Positions 49,249-57,684 of a DNA stretch of 64,000 bases are shown here, piece after piece. A program made the position numbers and the translations under genes. Every line of letters begins with the position of its first letter. The first letter of the stretch is position 1. Source of the stretch: Pseudonocardia benzenivorans CB1190 (GTDB taxonomy: Bacteria > Actinomycetota > Actinomycetes > Mycobacteriales > Pseudonocardiaceae); the NCBI RefSeq assembly GCF_000196675.2, contig NC_015312.1, forward strand, positions 6,216,501-6,280,500, given 5' to 3'. The notes below the pieces were generated by a model. It searched no databases. It was given only the letters and a program-made list of their open reading frames with translations, and was not told where the DNA came from.

Positions 49249-51132
49249 ATGCTGAACATCGACATCGACACCGGCGGCACCATGACCGACGGTCTGGTCA
49301 GCGGCGACGGCACGGTGTTCTCGATCAAGGTCGAGACCACGCCGCACGACGTGACCCTCTCGTTCCTCGAGATTCTCGAAGCCGCCCGCGGGCACGTCGG
49401 GGCCGCGTCGCTGCGCGATCTGCTCGACGATGTGGCACTGATTCGGTGGTCGTCGACCATCACCTCCAACGTGCTCGCCCAGAAGTCCGGGCCCAAGCTC
49501 GGCCTGATCGTCAGCGCAGGCCACGAAGACGACCTCTACACCTCGCCCGAAGAAGCGGCGACGGTTCTCGGACCGCTCATCACCCGGGAGAACATCACCG
49601 GGATCAGCGCCGACGCCGATGACGACGAGGTCCGCACCGCGGTCAAGGGGTTGTTCGACAAGGGCATCCGCCGGATCAACATCTCGCTCGAGGGTGCGTT
49701 CGAGGACAACTCCCGCGAACGCAAGATCGTGTCGATGATCGATGCGCAGTACCCGGACCACTTCCTCGGCTCTATCCCCGCGCTACCGGCGAGTGAGATT
49801 CTGCTGCGCCCGGACGACTCCACGCGGACGTTCGTCTCCCTGATCAACGCCTACGTCCACCCCTCGCTGGCCACGACGCTCTACCGCGCCGAGGAGACGC
49901 TCAAGCAGGAGCACTCGTGGCGCGGCAACGTGCTGGTCGGACACATCAACGGCGGTGTCGCACGGATCGGCAAGACGACCGCCTTCGACACCATCGAGTC
50001 CGGCCCCCTGTTCGGCACCCACGCCAGTGCCGCAGAGGCCGCCCGGCTCGGTGACGCGAAAGTCCTCGCGATCGACGTCGGCGGCACGACCGCCAAGGTC
50101 TCGGCCGTCGAGAACGGGCGCGTCGTCGACCGAGACGAGGGACACCTGTTCGGCATCCCGGTGCGCACCAACCTGCCCCTGCTGCGCTCCATTGCACTCG
50201 GCGGCGGGTCGGTCGCCCGCGCCTCCGGGGGCACGGTCTCCCTCGGGCCGGACTCCATGGGCGCGGCCCCGGGGCCGGCCTGTTACGGGCTCGGCGGGCG
50301 CAACGCGACGACGACGGACGCGTTCCTCCTGCTCGGTTACCTCGCGCCGGACGCGTTCCTCGACGGCAGACGCACCCTCGATGCGGACGCGGCCCGGGAC
50401 GCGATCGCCCGCACCGTCGGGGACCCGTTGGGCATCTCCCCGGTCGAGGCGGCCCAGCGCATCGTCGACATCGCGTTCGACATGACCGCCGCGCTCGCCC
50501 GCGAGACCGCCACCGAGATGGGCTGGGACCCCGCCGACACGGCCGTGTACGCCTTCGGTGGCAACGGCCCACTGTTCGCGACGGGTGTCGCCGAGCGGAT
50601 CGGTGCCCGGACGGTGCGGATGTTCGGGTTCGGCAACGTGCTCTCGGCCTACGGTTCCGCAATCTCCGACGTCCTGCACGTCTACGAGTCCGCCGTGAAC
50701 TCCGCCGACGCCGCCCGGACCGGTGCTGAGCTGCTCGCCGACGAGGCCCGCCGCGACCTCGAGGGCGAGGGTTTCCCACCCGACGAGGCGGTGCTGCACT
50801 GGGAGGTCCGCGGTACCGGCGGCTCCCGAGGCACGGCCGACGGGTCCGTCGAGGCGGCGCTGTCCGCCGTCGACGATCCGTCGCTGGTCCGGCTGACCGC
50901 CAGGTTTCCCCTGCCCAGCCTGGAGAAGGCCGCGGTCACCGGCGGCGCGGGGGCCGGCGGCAGGGGCGAGCGCGGCGGCATCCCGACCCGCGACTGGGCG
51001 TCCGTGGCCGGTTCGACGGTGACCGGTCCCGCGCTCGTCGACGGCGGCAGCTTCACCTGGCTCGTCGGGCCTGGCTGGTCCCTGGCCGTGGATCCCACCG
51101 GCGACGCCGTGGCAACCAGAGGAGGCAACTGA
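49249..51132 (+). CDS. HyuA-like ATPase subunit 1 of an acetophenone-carboxylase-like enzyme
   Basis: 627 aa (about 66 kDa). ASKHA phosphate motif 1 is DTGGTMTD (residues 7-14), the second is DVGGTTAK (from 276), with VYAFGGNGPLFATG for adenosine; all marks of the hydantoinase A/oxoprolinase family. TMTD instead of TFTD is typical of the alpha subunits of ketone carboxylases. Size and position match Apc1 (70 kDa). These subunits phosphorylate bicarbonate or the ketone enolate using ATP. ATG 49249 with GAGGAGG 12 nt upstream. Its stop overlaps the next start (TGATG). Confidence 0.88.
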   Translation: MLNIDIDTGGTMTDGLVSGDGTVFSIKVETTPHDVTLSFLEILEAARGHVGAASLRDLLDDVALIRWSSTITSNVLAQKSGPKLGLIVSAGHEDDLYTSPEEAATVLGPLITRENITGISADADDDEVRTAVKGLFDKGIRRINISLEGAFEDNSRERKIVSMIDAQYPDHFLGSIPALPASEILLRPDDSTRTFVSLINAYVHPSLATTLYRAEETLKQEHSWRGNVLVGHINGGVARIGKTTAFDTIESGPLFGTHASAAEAARLGDAKVLAIDVGGTTAKVSAVENGRVVDRDEGHLFGIPVRTNLPLLRSIALGGGSVARASGGTVSLGPDSMGAAPGPACYGLGGRNATTTDAFLLLGYLAPDAFLDGRRTLDADAARDAIARTVGDPLGISPVEAAQRIVDIAFDMTAALARETATEMGWDPADTAVYAFGGNGPLFATGVAERIGARTVRMFGFGNVLSAYGSAISDVLHVYESAVNSADAARTGAELLADEARRDLEGEGFPPDEAVLHWEVRGTGGSRGTADGSVEAALSAVDDPSLVRLTARFPLPSLEKAAVTGGAGAGGRGERGGIPTRDWASVAGSTVTGPALVDGGSFTWLVGPGWSLAVDPTGDAVATRGGN

Positions 51133-51509
51133 TGCCCAACACGATCCACGTCGCGGAGTACCTCGACCTCGACGTCGACTCCGAGCGCTGGCACTGCCAC
51201 TCCTGCGGCCACGACGTCGGTGACGCGCGGGACAACTACAAGAAGGGGCTGCTGATCTACGAACGCGACCCCAGCGAGGTGCACCCGCCGCTCATCGACG
51301 GGGAGTTCACCTTCGCGCCGAACCCCGAGTGGATCCGGATCCTCGAGTTCTACTGCCCCGGCTGTGGCCGTCAGGTCGAGACCGAGTACCTGCCGCCGGG
51401 GCACCCGATCACCCACGACACCGAGATCGACCTCGACAGCCTCAAGCGCAAGCTCGCCTCCGGCCAGCTGCGCATCAACGAGCACGGCAAGCTGGAGGTA
51501 GCCAAATGA
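51132..51509 (+). CDS. Small zinc-ribbon subunit (acetone/acetophenone carboxylase gamma-like)
   Basis: 125 aa (about 14 kDa). Two CxxC pairs, Cys22/Cys25 (CHSC) and Cys75/Cys78 (CPGC), form a zinc ribbon; between them lies DNYKKGLLIYERDPSEVHPPLIDGEFTF, the pattern of the acetone-carboxylase gamma/Apc2 family. In Aromatoleum the equivalent 15-kDa subunit is a core component. The start ATG overlaps the upstream stop and the stop overlaps the downstream start (ATGA), so the three subunits are made in fixed ratio. Confidence 0.87.
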   Translation: MPNTIHVAEYLDLDVDSERWHCHSCGHDVGDARDNYKKGLLIYERDPSEVHPPLIDGEFTFAPNPEWIRILEFYCPGCGRQVETEYLPPGHPITHDTEIDLDSLKRKLASGQLRINEHGKLEVAK

Positions 51510-53725
51510 GTCGTCCCAGCGTGAAGGCCGGCAGGAGGACGATCGACATCGACGTGGGCGGCACGTTCACCGACCTCGTCCTGACCTGGGGCGACCGCCG
51601 CATCAGCGCCAAGGCGCCGACCACGCCCTACGACCTGTCGGTCGGCTTCCTCGATGTCCTGACCGACGGCGCCGACCAGCTCGAGATGTCCATCGACGAG
51701 CTGCTGCCGCAGATCGAGCTGGTGCGCTACTCGACCACGGTCGCGATGAACCGGCTGATCGAGCGCAAGGGGCCGCGGCTGGGTCTGCTGACCACCGAGG
51801 GCCACGAGGACGCGATCCTGATCGGCCGCGGCGCCCAGTGGACCGACGGTACCCGGATCTCCGAGCGACGCAACGTCGCCGTCCAGAACAAACCGGCCCC
51901 GCTGATCACCCGCGACATGATCGCCGGCGTCCGGGAGCGGGTCGACTCATTCGGTGCAGTGCTGCGCCCCCTCGACGAGGACGACGTGCGGCGCAAGCTG
52001 CGCAAGCTCGTCGACGGCGGCGCCCGCGCGATCGCGGTGTCGCTGCTGTGGAGCTTCGCCCACCCCGAGCACGAGCGCCGGATCCGCGAGATCATCCGCG
52101 AGGAGTACCGCAGCTACCACGTCGGCTACCTGCCGGTCGTGCTCTCGCACGAGGTCGTCGGCAAGGTCGGCGAGTACGAGCGCACGATGACCGCCATCCT
52201 CGACGCGTACCTGCAGGGCTCCATCAAGGCCGAGATGGAGAGCACCTGGGACCAGCTGCGCGACCACGGCTACCGGGGCAGCTTCCTGCTCACCCACAAC
52301 ACCGGCGGCTCCGCGGAGATCTTCAAGACGACCGCGTCGCGCACCTACAACGGCGGCCCCATCTCCGGGCTGATGGGCAGCTACCACATCGGCAAGGCGC
52401 TCGGGTACCGCAACGTCATCGCCTCCGACGTCGGCGGCACCAGCTTCGACCTGGGCATGGTCGTCGACGCCTCGGTGCGCTCCTACGAGTTCCGCCCGAT
52501 CATCGACAAGTGGATGGTCGGCATCTCGATGCTGCAGTCCACCACGATGGGCGCCGGCGGCGGCTCGATCGCCTGGATCAACGAGCTGCTCGGCGGTCGG
52601 CTCGAGGTCGGGCCGCGTTCGGCCGGCTCCTACCCGGGACCGGTCTGCTACGACCTGGGTGGCACGGAGCCCACCACGACCGACGCCGACGTCGTGCTGG
52701 GATACATCTCCCCGGACGGCTACTTCAACGGCCGGATGCCGCTGAACCGGGACAAGGCGGTCGAGGCGATCGAGCTGAAGATCGCCAAGCCACTCGGGCT
52801 CGGCGTCGACGAGGCGGCGGCGCTGATCCGTCGCATCGTCGAGCAGAACATGGCGTCGGCCATCAAGCGAGAGGTGCACCTCCGCGGCTACCACCCGGAG
52901 GACTTCGTCCTGTTCGCCTTCGGCGGCGGGGGCCCCACCCACGTCGCCGGCTACGGCGCCGACGTCCCGACGTCGGTGATCTTCCCGCAGGCGCCGGTGT
53001 TCTCCGCGCTGGGCAGCTCGGTCATGGACATCATGCACGTCTACGAGCAGTCCAAGCGGATCCTGTTCCTCAACGGCATGACCCAGCAGTTCACCGACGA
53101 CTACGCCGCCTACAACGCGCCGATCGAGGAGATGGTCGCGCAGGCCAGGGCCGATCTGACCTCCGAGGGTCTCGACCCGGACTCGGCCGTCTTCACCGTC
53201 GAGCTCGACATGCTCTACGGCGGACAGGTGCAGGTCAAGCGGGTCGCCTCGCCGCTGCTGTCGATCAACTCGCCGGAGGACGCGCAGCGGGTCTACGACG
53301 AGTTCGAGAAGGAGTATTCGGAGGCGTTCAGCCCGCACGTGGTCAACAAGCCCGGCGGCGCCTACATCGAGAACATCATCGTGAAGGCGACCGTGCCCAC
53401 GGAGAAGCTCGCGCTACCGGTCCACGACCTCGTCGGGAAGGACGCCTCCGCCGCACGCACCGGCTCCCGCAATGCGTACTGGCCGGAGCAGAGCGGCCGC
53501 GTCGACACCCCGGTGTTCGCCTTCGACCAGCTTCGGCCCGGCAACCAGGTCGACGGCCCCGCCCTGGTCGAGGCCGAGTTCACGACCATCGTCATTCCGC
53601 CCGGCAAGAGCCTGACGATCGACCGGCACGGGCTGGGCCTGCTGCAGAACTCCGACGTCGCCGGAACGGACGCGGCCCAGCCCGCCCGCACCGCGGCGCC
53701 GACCCTGGAAGGAGCGCCCGCATGA
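51506..53725 (+). CDS. HyuA-like ATPase subunit 2 (Apc3-like)
   Basis: 739 aa (about 80 kDa). ASKHA motif DVGGTFTD (16-23) and DVGGTSFD (from 308), LFAFGGGGPTHVAGYG for nucleotide binding; longer than the first HyuA paralogue by over 100 residues, matching the 87-kDa Apc3. It keeps YSTTVAMNRLIERKGPRLGLLTTEGHED, the family's mobile loop. Having two different HyuA subunits beside one HyuB is the arrangement of acetophenone carboxylase (alpha, alpha-prime, beta, gamma) and not of acetone carboxylase (one HyuA). ATG 51506 within an ATGA overlap; the stop overlaps the next start. Confidence 0.88.
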   Translation: MSRPSVKAGRRTIDIDVGGTFTDLVLTWGDRRISAKAPTTPYDLSVGFLDVLTDGADQLEMSIDELLPQIELVRYSTTVAMNRLIERKGPRLGLLTTEGHEDAILIGRGAQWTDGTRISERRNVAVQNKPAPLITRDMIAGVRERVDSFGAVLRPLDEDDVRRKLRKLVDGGARAIAVSLLWSFAHPEHERRIREIIREEYRSYHVGYLPVVLSHEVVGKVGEYERTMTAILDAYLQGSIKAEMESTWDQLRDHGYRGSFLLTHNTGGSAEIFKTTASRTYNGGPISGLMGSYHIGKALGYRNVIASDVGGTSFDLGMVVDASVRSYEFRPIIDKWMVGISMLQSTTMGAGGGSIAWINELLGGRLEVGPRSAGSYPGPVCYDLGGTEPTTTDADVVLGYISPDGYFNGRMPLNRDKAVEAIELKIAKPLGLGVDEAAALIRRIVEQNMASAIKREVHLRGYHPEDFVLFAFGGGGPTHVAGYGADVPTSVIFPQAPVFSALGSSVMDIMHVYEQSKRILFLNGMTQQFTDDYAAYNAPIEEMVAQARADLTSEGLDPDSAVFTVELDMLYGGQVQVKRVASPLLSINSPEDAQRVYDEFEKEYSEAFSPHVVNKPGGAYIENIIVKATVPTEKLALPVHDLVGKDASAARTGSRNAYWPEQSGRVDTPVFAFDQLRPGNQVDGPALVEAEFTTIVIPPGKSLTIDRHGLGLLQNSDVAGTDAAQPARTAAPTLEGAPA

Positions 53726-55776
53726 GCTACCCGAGCCTGGAGGAGAAGCTCGCCGCCCTGAAGGTCAGCGAACCCTCCGACTACGAGCGATCCTGCCTGG
53801 ACGCGGTCAGCCCCGGCGACTACGAGATCGGCGTCCAGCGCACCGCGGACATCCTCGACGAGGGCTACGAGGTCTTCATGCGCAGCTCCCGGTCGCAGAT
53901 GGGCGTCGCCGGCGACTCCATCGTCGCGATGTTCAACGCCCAGGGCGACCTCGTGAACGCGTCCGCGGGCACGTATCTGCACGCGGTCATCCCGCCGATC
54001 GTCATCAAATACATCCTGAAGAACTTCCGCGAGAACCCGGGCATCGCCGACGGCGACATCTGGTACACGAACGACGCGCTCTACGGCGGGATCCACAACC
54101 CCGACCAGGTCGCGATCATGCCGGTGTTCTTCGAGGGCGAGCTCGTCGCCTGGACGGCGGCCCTGTCGCACACCACCGAGACCGGCGCCTGCGAGCCGGG
54201 AGGTATGCCGGTCTCGGCGAAGTCCCGGTTCGACGAGGGCATGAACCTGCCCCCGATGAAGATCGGGCACGACCACGTCCTGCGCCACGACGTGATCGAG
54301 ATGTTCGCCGCTTTCGGGCTGCGCTCCGAGACGAGCGTGACCGTCGACCTACGGGCCCGCTGCACGACCGCGGACCGGGTGCGGGTGCGACTGTTGGAGA
54401 TGTTCGCCCGCGAGGGCAAGGACTTCGTCACCGGTCTGTTCCGCCGGATGCTGATCGAGGCCGAACAGGGTGCCCGCAAGCGGCTCGCATCCTGGCCCGA
54501 CGGTGTCTACCGGTGCGCGACGTTCTCCGACTCGGCCGGCACCGAGCACGGTCTGATGCGCAACTGCTTCATGACCATGACGAAGAAGGACGACACCCTC
54601 CACATCGACTTCACCGGCACCAGCCCGGAGAACGGGTCGTCCTACAACGCCCACCCGCAGGCGGTCATCGGCCACCTCGCCAACTACATCTACGAGTACG
54701 TCTTCCACGACCTGCCGATCTCCTCGGCGACGTTCCAGCCGATCGACTTCGAGTTCCCGCCGAACTCGATGCTCTCGCCGGCACCCAACGCAGCCACGAG
54801 CTGCGCGGTCATGGCGGCCACCGGGGCGATGAGCTCGATCGCCAACTGCGTCGGCCGGGCGAGGTTCGCCACCACGGAGTGGCGCCAGGTCACCGCCTCG
54901 CTGGGCAACGGCGGCAACGCCTCCGTGCTCGCCGGCGTCTCGCAGTGGGGGATGCCCTTCGCCGACATGCTCGCCTACACGATCAACACCGAGGGCCAGG
55001 GCGCCCGCTCGCACTCCGACGGAATCAACGCCTACGGCTTCCCGTGGTGCGCGTTCGGGCGAGCCCCGGACGTGGAGAACATGGAGAACGAGCTGCCGAT
55101 GCTCGTGCCGTTCTCCCAGCACTGGCCCGACTCCGGCGGCGCCGGCAAACACCGCGGCGGCGTCGGCACGGCCCAGCTCTGGGTCACCCACCACGTCCCG
55201 TACGTCATCTTCATGTCGATCGCGGACAACTCGATCGTCCAGACCCCGCAGCCGCTGTTCGGCGGGTACACGATGTGCACCTGTCCCGGGTTGTCGATGG
55301 AAGGCGTCGACATCCCCGAGCTGCTGCGCGCCGGCGACGAAGGCACGCTCGACCTCGCCAGCCTGCTCGCGGGGAAGTACGGCGGAGAGATCGTGTCCGA
55401 GACCTACGCCCGCACCGCACGTCCGGTGATGTCTGACCAGGTCATCACCCTGGGCATCTCCACCGGCGGAGCCGGCTACGGCGACCCGCTCGACCGGGAC
55501 CCGCAGGCGGTGGAGAAGGACGTCACCGACGGCCTGATCTCGGAATGGTCGGCCACCAACGTCTACGCCGTGCGCTTCGACGAGCGCACCGGCCGCGTCG
55601 ACCAGGAGAGCACCTCGGCCTTCCGCCGCGAGGTGCTCGCCGAGCGAAAGGCCCGTGGCAAGACGTGGGACGAGTTCCACGAGGGCTGGTCGCGACGCAA
55701 GCCTCCCGAGGAGGTCCTGAACCTCTACGGGTCGTGGCCGGACGCGGCTGTCGTGAACCCGCTCATGCGGATGTGA
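53722..55776 (+). CDS. HyuB-like carboxylase subunit (Apc4-like)
   Basis: 684 aa (about 75 kDa, the size of Apc4). Hydantoinase B family: RTADILDEGYEVFMRSSRSQMGVAGDSI, GDIWYTNDALYGGIHNPDQVAIMPVFFEGELVAWTAALSHTTETGA (conserved metal/acid-binding-like DHxH region in this family), and SGGAGKHRGGVGTAQLWV. In ketone carboxylases this subunit binds the ketone and performs carboxyl transfer. ATG 53722 overlaps the upstream stop. A 13-nt gap follows to the next gene. Identity as HyuB is firm; substrate is inferred. Confidence 0.9.
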   Translation: MSYPSLEEKLAALKVSEPSDYERSCLDAVSPGDYEIGVQRTADILDEGYEVFMRSSRSQMGVAGDSIVAMFNAQGDLVNASAGTYLHAVIPPIVIKYILKNFRENPGIADGDIWYTNDALYGGIHNPDQVAIMPVFFEGELVAWTAALSHTTETGACEPGGMPVSAKSRFDEGMNLPPMKIGHDHVLRHDVIEMFAAFGLRSETSVTVDLRARCTTADRVRVRLLEMFAREGKDFVTGLFRRMLIEAEQGARKRLASWPDGVYRCATFSDSAGTEHGLMRNCFMTMTKKDDTLHIDFTGTSPENGSSYNAHPQAVIGHLANYIYEYVFHDLPISSATFQPIDFEFPPNSMLSPAPNAATSCAVMAATGAMSSIANCVGRARFATTEWRQVTASLGNGGNASVLAGVSQWGMPFADMLAYTINTEGQGARSHSDGINAYGFPWCAFGRAPDVENMENELPMLVPFSQHWPDSGGAGKHRGGVGTAQLWVTHHVPYVIFMSIADNSIVQTPQPLFGGYTMCTCPGLSMEGVDIPELLRAGDEGTLDLASLLAGKYGGEIVSETYARTARPVMSDQVITLGISTGGAGYGDPLDRDPQAVEKDVTDGLISEWSATNVYAVRFDERTGRVDQESTSAFRREVLAERKARGKTWDEFHEGWSRRKPPEEVLNLYGSWPDAAVVNPLMRM

Positions 55777-55789
55777 CCGGAGGCCGTCG

Positions 55790-56401
55790 ATGAGTCTCGC
55801 GCCTCGCCAACGAGCGCAGGCCATCGCAGCGCGGCGGGGCGGCCCGCACACCCTGGCCGTCCCGCTCGCGCTGCGGCTCGCCGCCAAGATCGCCGAACGC
55901 CCCTGGGAGGCGTTCCTGAGCGATCCGACCCAGCTCGCCAACGGATTGGGCGACCTGCTCGACGCCGTCCGGCCCGACGGCGTGCCGGTCACCGTCCCGG
56001 GCGTCCTCACCCAGGACCGTGAGGCGCGGTTGGGCACCGCGCTGGAGGCGACACGGCGGCTGCGGGTCACCGTCGGGGACAACGCGGTGCTGCTCGCCGT
56101 CCTCGGGCCGGGGCCGGGCTTGGTCGACACCGTCCGCGCGTTCCTCGACGCCGGCGTCGACGGCGTGGTCCTCGAGGGCGACGTCGATGCTGCCGACGCC
56201 CGCACGATCGGCAACGTCACCCGGTTCCACCGGGCGATGGCGCACGTTCTGGGCACCGGCAACTCCGGCCTGCTCGGAGCCGAGGCAGTACCGCTCGACG
56301 CGCCGGTCGCCGAGACCGGCCTGGTCCTCACCGACGGGGAGGTGCCCGACGGCACCCCCCTTCCACTGGTGGAGGACTGGGTCGCCGGCGTCCACGGCTG
56401 A
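55790..56401 (+). CDS. Small subunit-like protein of the carboxylase cluster (position of Apc5)
   Basis: 203 aa, ATG 55790 shortly after the HyuB stop (weak GGAGGC site). It occupies the place of apc5 but is shorter than the 34-kDa Apc5. The N-terminus AAKIAERPWEAFLSDPTQLANGLGDLLDAVRPDGVPVTVPG faintly recalls the uroporphyrinogen-decarboxylase-like fold (a helix, DP, then DGVPV), followed by VGDNAVLLAVLGPGPGLVDTVRAFLDAGVDGVVLEGD. No catalytic residues can be identified. Either a short accessory subunit of the carboxylase or an unrelated small protein; 94 nt separate it from the thiolase. Confidence 0.6.
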   Translation: MSLAPRQRAQAIAARRGGPHTLAVPLALRLAAKIAERPWEAFLSDPTQLANGLGDLLDAVRPDGVPVTVPGVLTQDREARLGTALEATRRLRVTVGDNAVLLAVLGPGPGLVDTVRAFLDAGVDGVVLEGDVDAADARTIGNVTRFHRAMAHVLGTGNSGLLGAEAVPLDAPVAETGLVLTDGEVPDGTPLPLVEDWVAGVHG

Positions 56402-56495
56402 CACCGCGCGGAACCTCGGTGACCTCCGGGAGACCGTCCCAGCTCCCGGGGTCGCCGAGCCCGCGCGCGACCGACTACACCAAGGACACACCTTC

Positions 56496-57683
56496 ATGCA
56501 GTACAGCGATGCAGCAATCCCCCTCGGCCACGCCTGGTCGTCCCCGTTTGTCAAGTGGCAGGGATCGCTGGCCGAGGTCTCGAGCCTCGACCTCGCCGCC
56601 GCCGTCACCTCCCGCGCGATGGCCGACCGCGACATCGACCCCGCCGAGATCACCGGCCTGACCCTGGGCTGGACGGTCCCGCAGCCCGCGATCTTCTACG
56701 GTGCGCCGACCCTCGCCGCCCGGCTCGGCGCCATCGGCGTGACCGGACCGATGATCAGTCAGGCCTGCGCGACGAGCGTCGCCGCGCTGCATGCGGCCGC
56801 GCACACCGTCGACAGCACGGGCGGCGTGCAGCTGGTGGTCGCCACCGACCGGACCTCCAACGGCCCGACGCTGACCTATCCGGCCCCGTCGCGGCAGGGC
56901 GGCGCGCCCGTCCAGGAGCATTGGGTACTCGACAGCTTCGCGCGCGACCCCTGGGCAGGGACGTCGATGAACACGGCCGGGGAAGCCGTGGCAGCCGAGC
57001 TCGGCGCGACCCGCGACGAGTTGGACGACCTCACGGCACTGCGGTGGGAGCAGTACACGACCGCACTCGCCGACGACCGGGCCTTCCAGAAGCGCTACAT
57101 GGTGCCGGTCGAGATCGCGAAGAAGAACGGCACGCTGGTCCTCGACGCGGACGAAGGGGTCCGTTCCAAGGAACGCGACGCGATCGGCAAGCTCCCGCCC
57201 GCGGGTCCGGACGGCGTCCACACCTTCGCCTCCCAGACCCACCCCGCCGACGGCTGCGCCGGCGCCGTCGTCACCACCGTCGACCGCGCCCGCGACCTCT
57301 CCGGAGGGGCCGGGGTCGTCAGGCTGCTCGGCACCGGGTTCGCCCGCGTCGCCAAGAGCCGCATGCCCCAGGCCCCGGTGCCCGCGGCCGCCGCCGCGCT
57401 GCAGGCGGCCGGCCGGAGCATCGGCGACGTGGCCGCGGTGACCACGCACAACCCGTTCGCGGTCAACGACCTCTACCTCAGCCGCGAGACCGGCATCGAC
57501 GTCAAGCGCATGAACACCCACGGCTGCAGCCTCATCTGGGGTCATCCGCAGGGGCCGACCGGGCTGCGGGCGATCGCCGAGCTGATCGGGACCCTGCGCG
57601 AGCGTGGGGGAGGAGTCGGGCTGTTCACCGGATGCGCGGCGGGCGACACCGGCGGGGCACTCGTGCTCGAGGTGACCGACTGA
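56496..57683 (+). CDS. Thiolase family acyltransferase
   Basis: 395 aa. Nucleophilic cysteine Cys91 in GPMISQACATSVAALHAAA; the second-half motifs are THNPFAVND (His318), NTHGCSLIWGHPQGPTG (His350) and a C-terminal Cys380 in GLFTGCAAGDTGG. The final loop usually reads CxGGGxG; here it is CAAGDTGG, a divergence. Role fitting the operon: thiolytic cleavage of a beta-ketoacyl-CoA to acetyl-CoA plus acyl- or aroyl-CoA. ATG 56496 with AAGGA 10 nt upstream. The ligase begins 1 nt after its stop. Confidence 0.87.
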   Translation: MQYSDAAIPLGHAWSSPFVKWQGSLAEVSSLDLAAAVTSRAMADRDIDPAEITGLTLGWTVPQPAIFYGAPTLAARLGAIGVTGPMISQACATSVAALHAAAHTVDSTGGVQLVVATDRTSNGPTLTYPAPSRQGGAPVQEHWVLDSFARDPWAGTSMNTAGEAVAAELGATRDELDDLTALRWEQYTTALADDRAFQKRYMVPVEIAKKNGTLVLDADEGVRSKERDAIGKLPPAGPDGVHTFASQTHPADGCAGAVVTTVDRARDLSGGAGVVRLLGTGFARVAKSRMPQAPVPAAAAALQAAGRSIGDVAAVTTHNPFAVNDLYLSRETGIDVKRMNTHGCSLIWGHPQGPTGLRAIAELIGTLRERGGGVGLFTGCAAGDTGGALVLEVTD

Positions 57684-57684
57684 C

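Noticed and set aside
51838..55776. A 1312-codon plus-strand frame across the carboxylase genes
   Set aside because: Its 5' half is an out-of-frame reading of HyuA2; only the part from 53722 is the HyuB gene.
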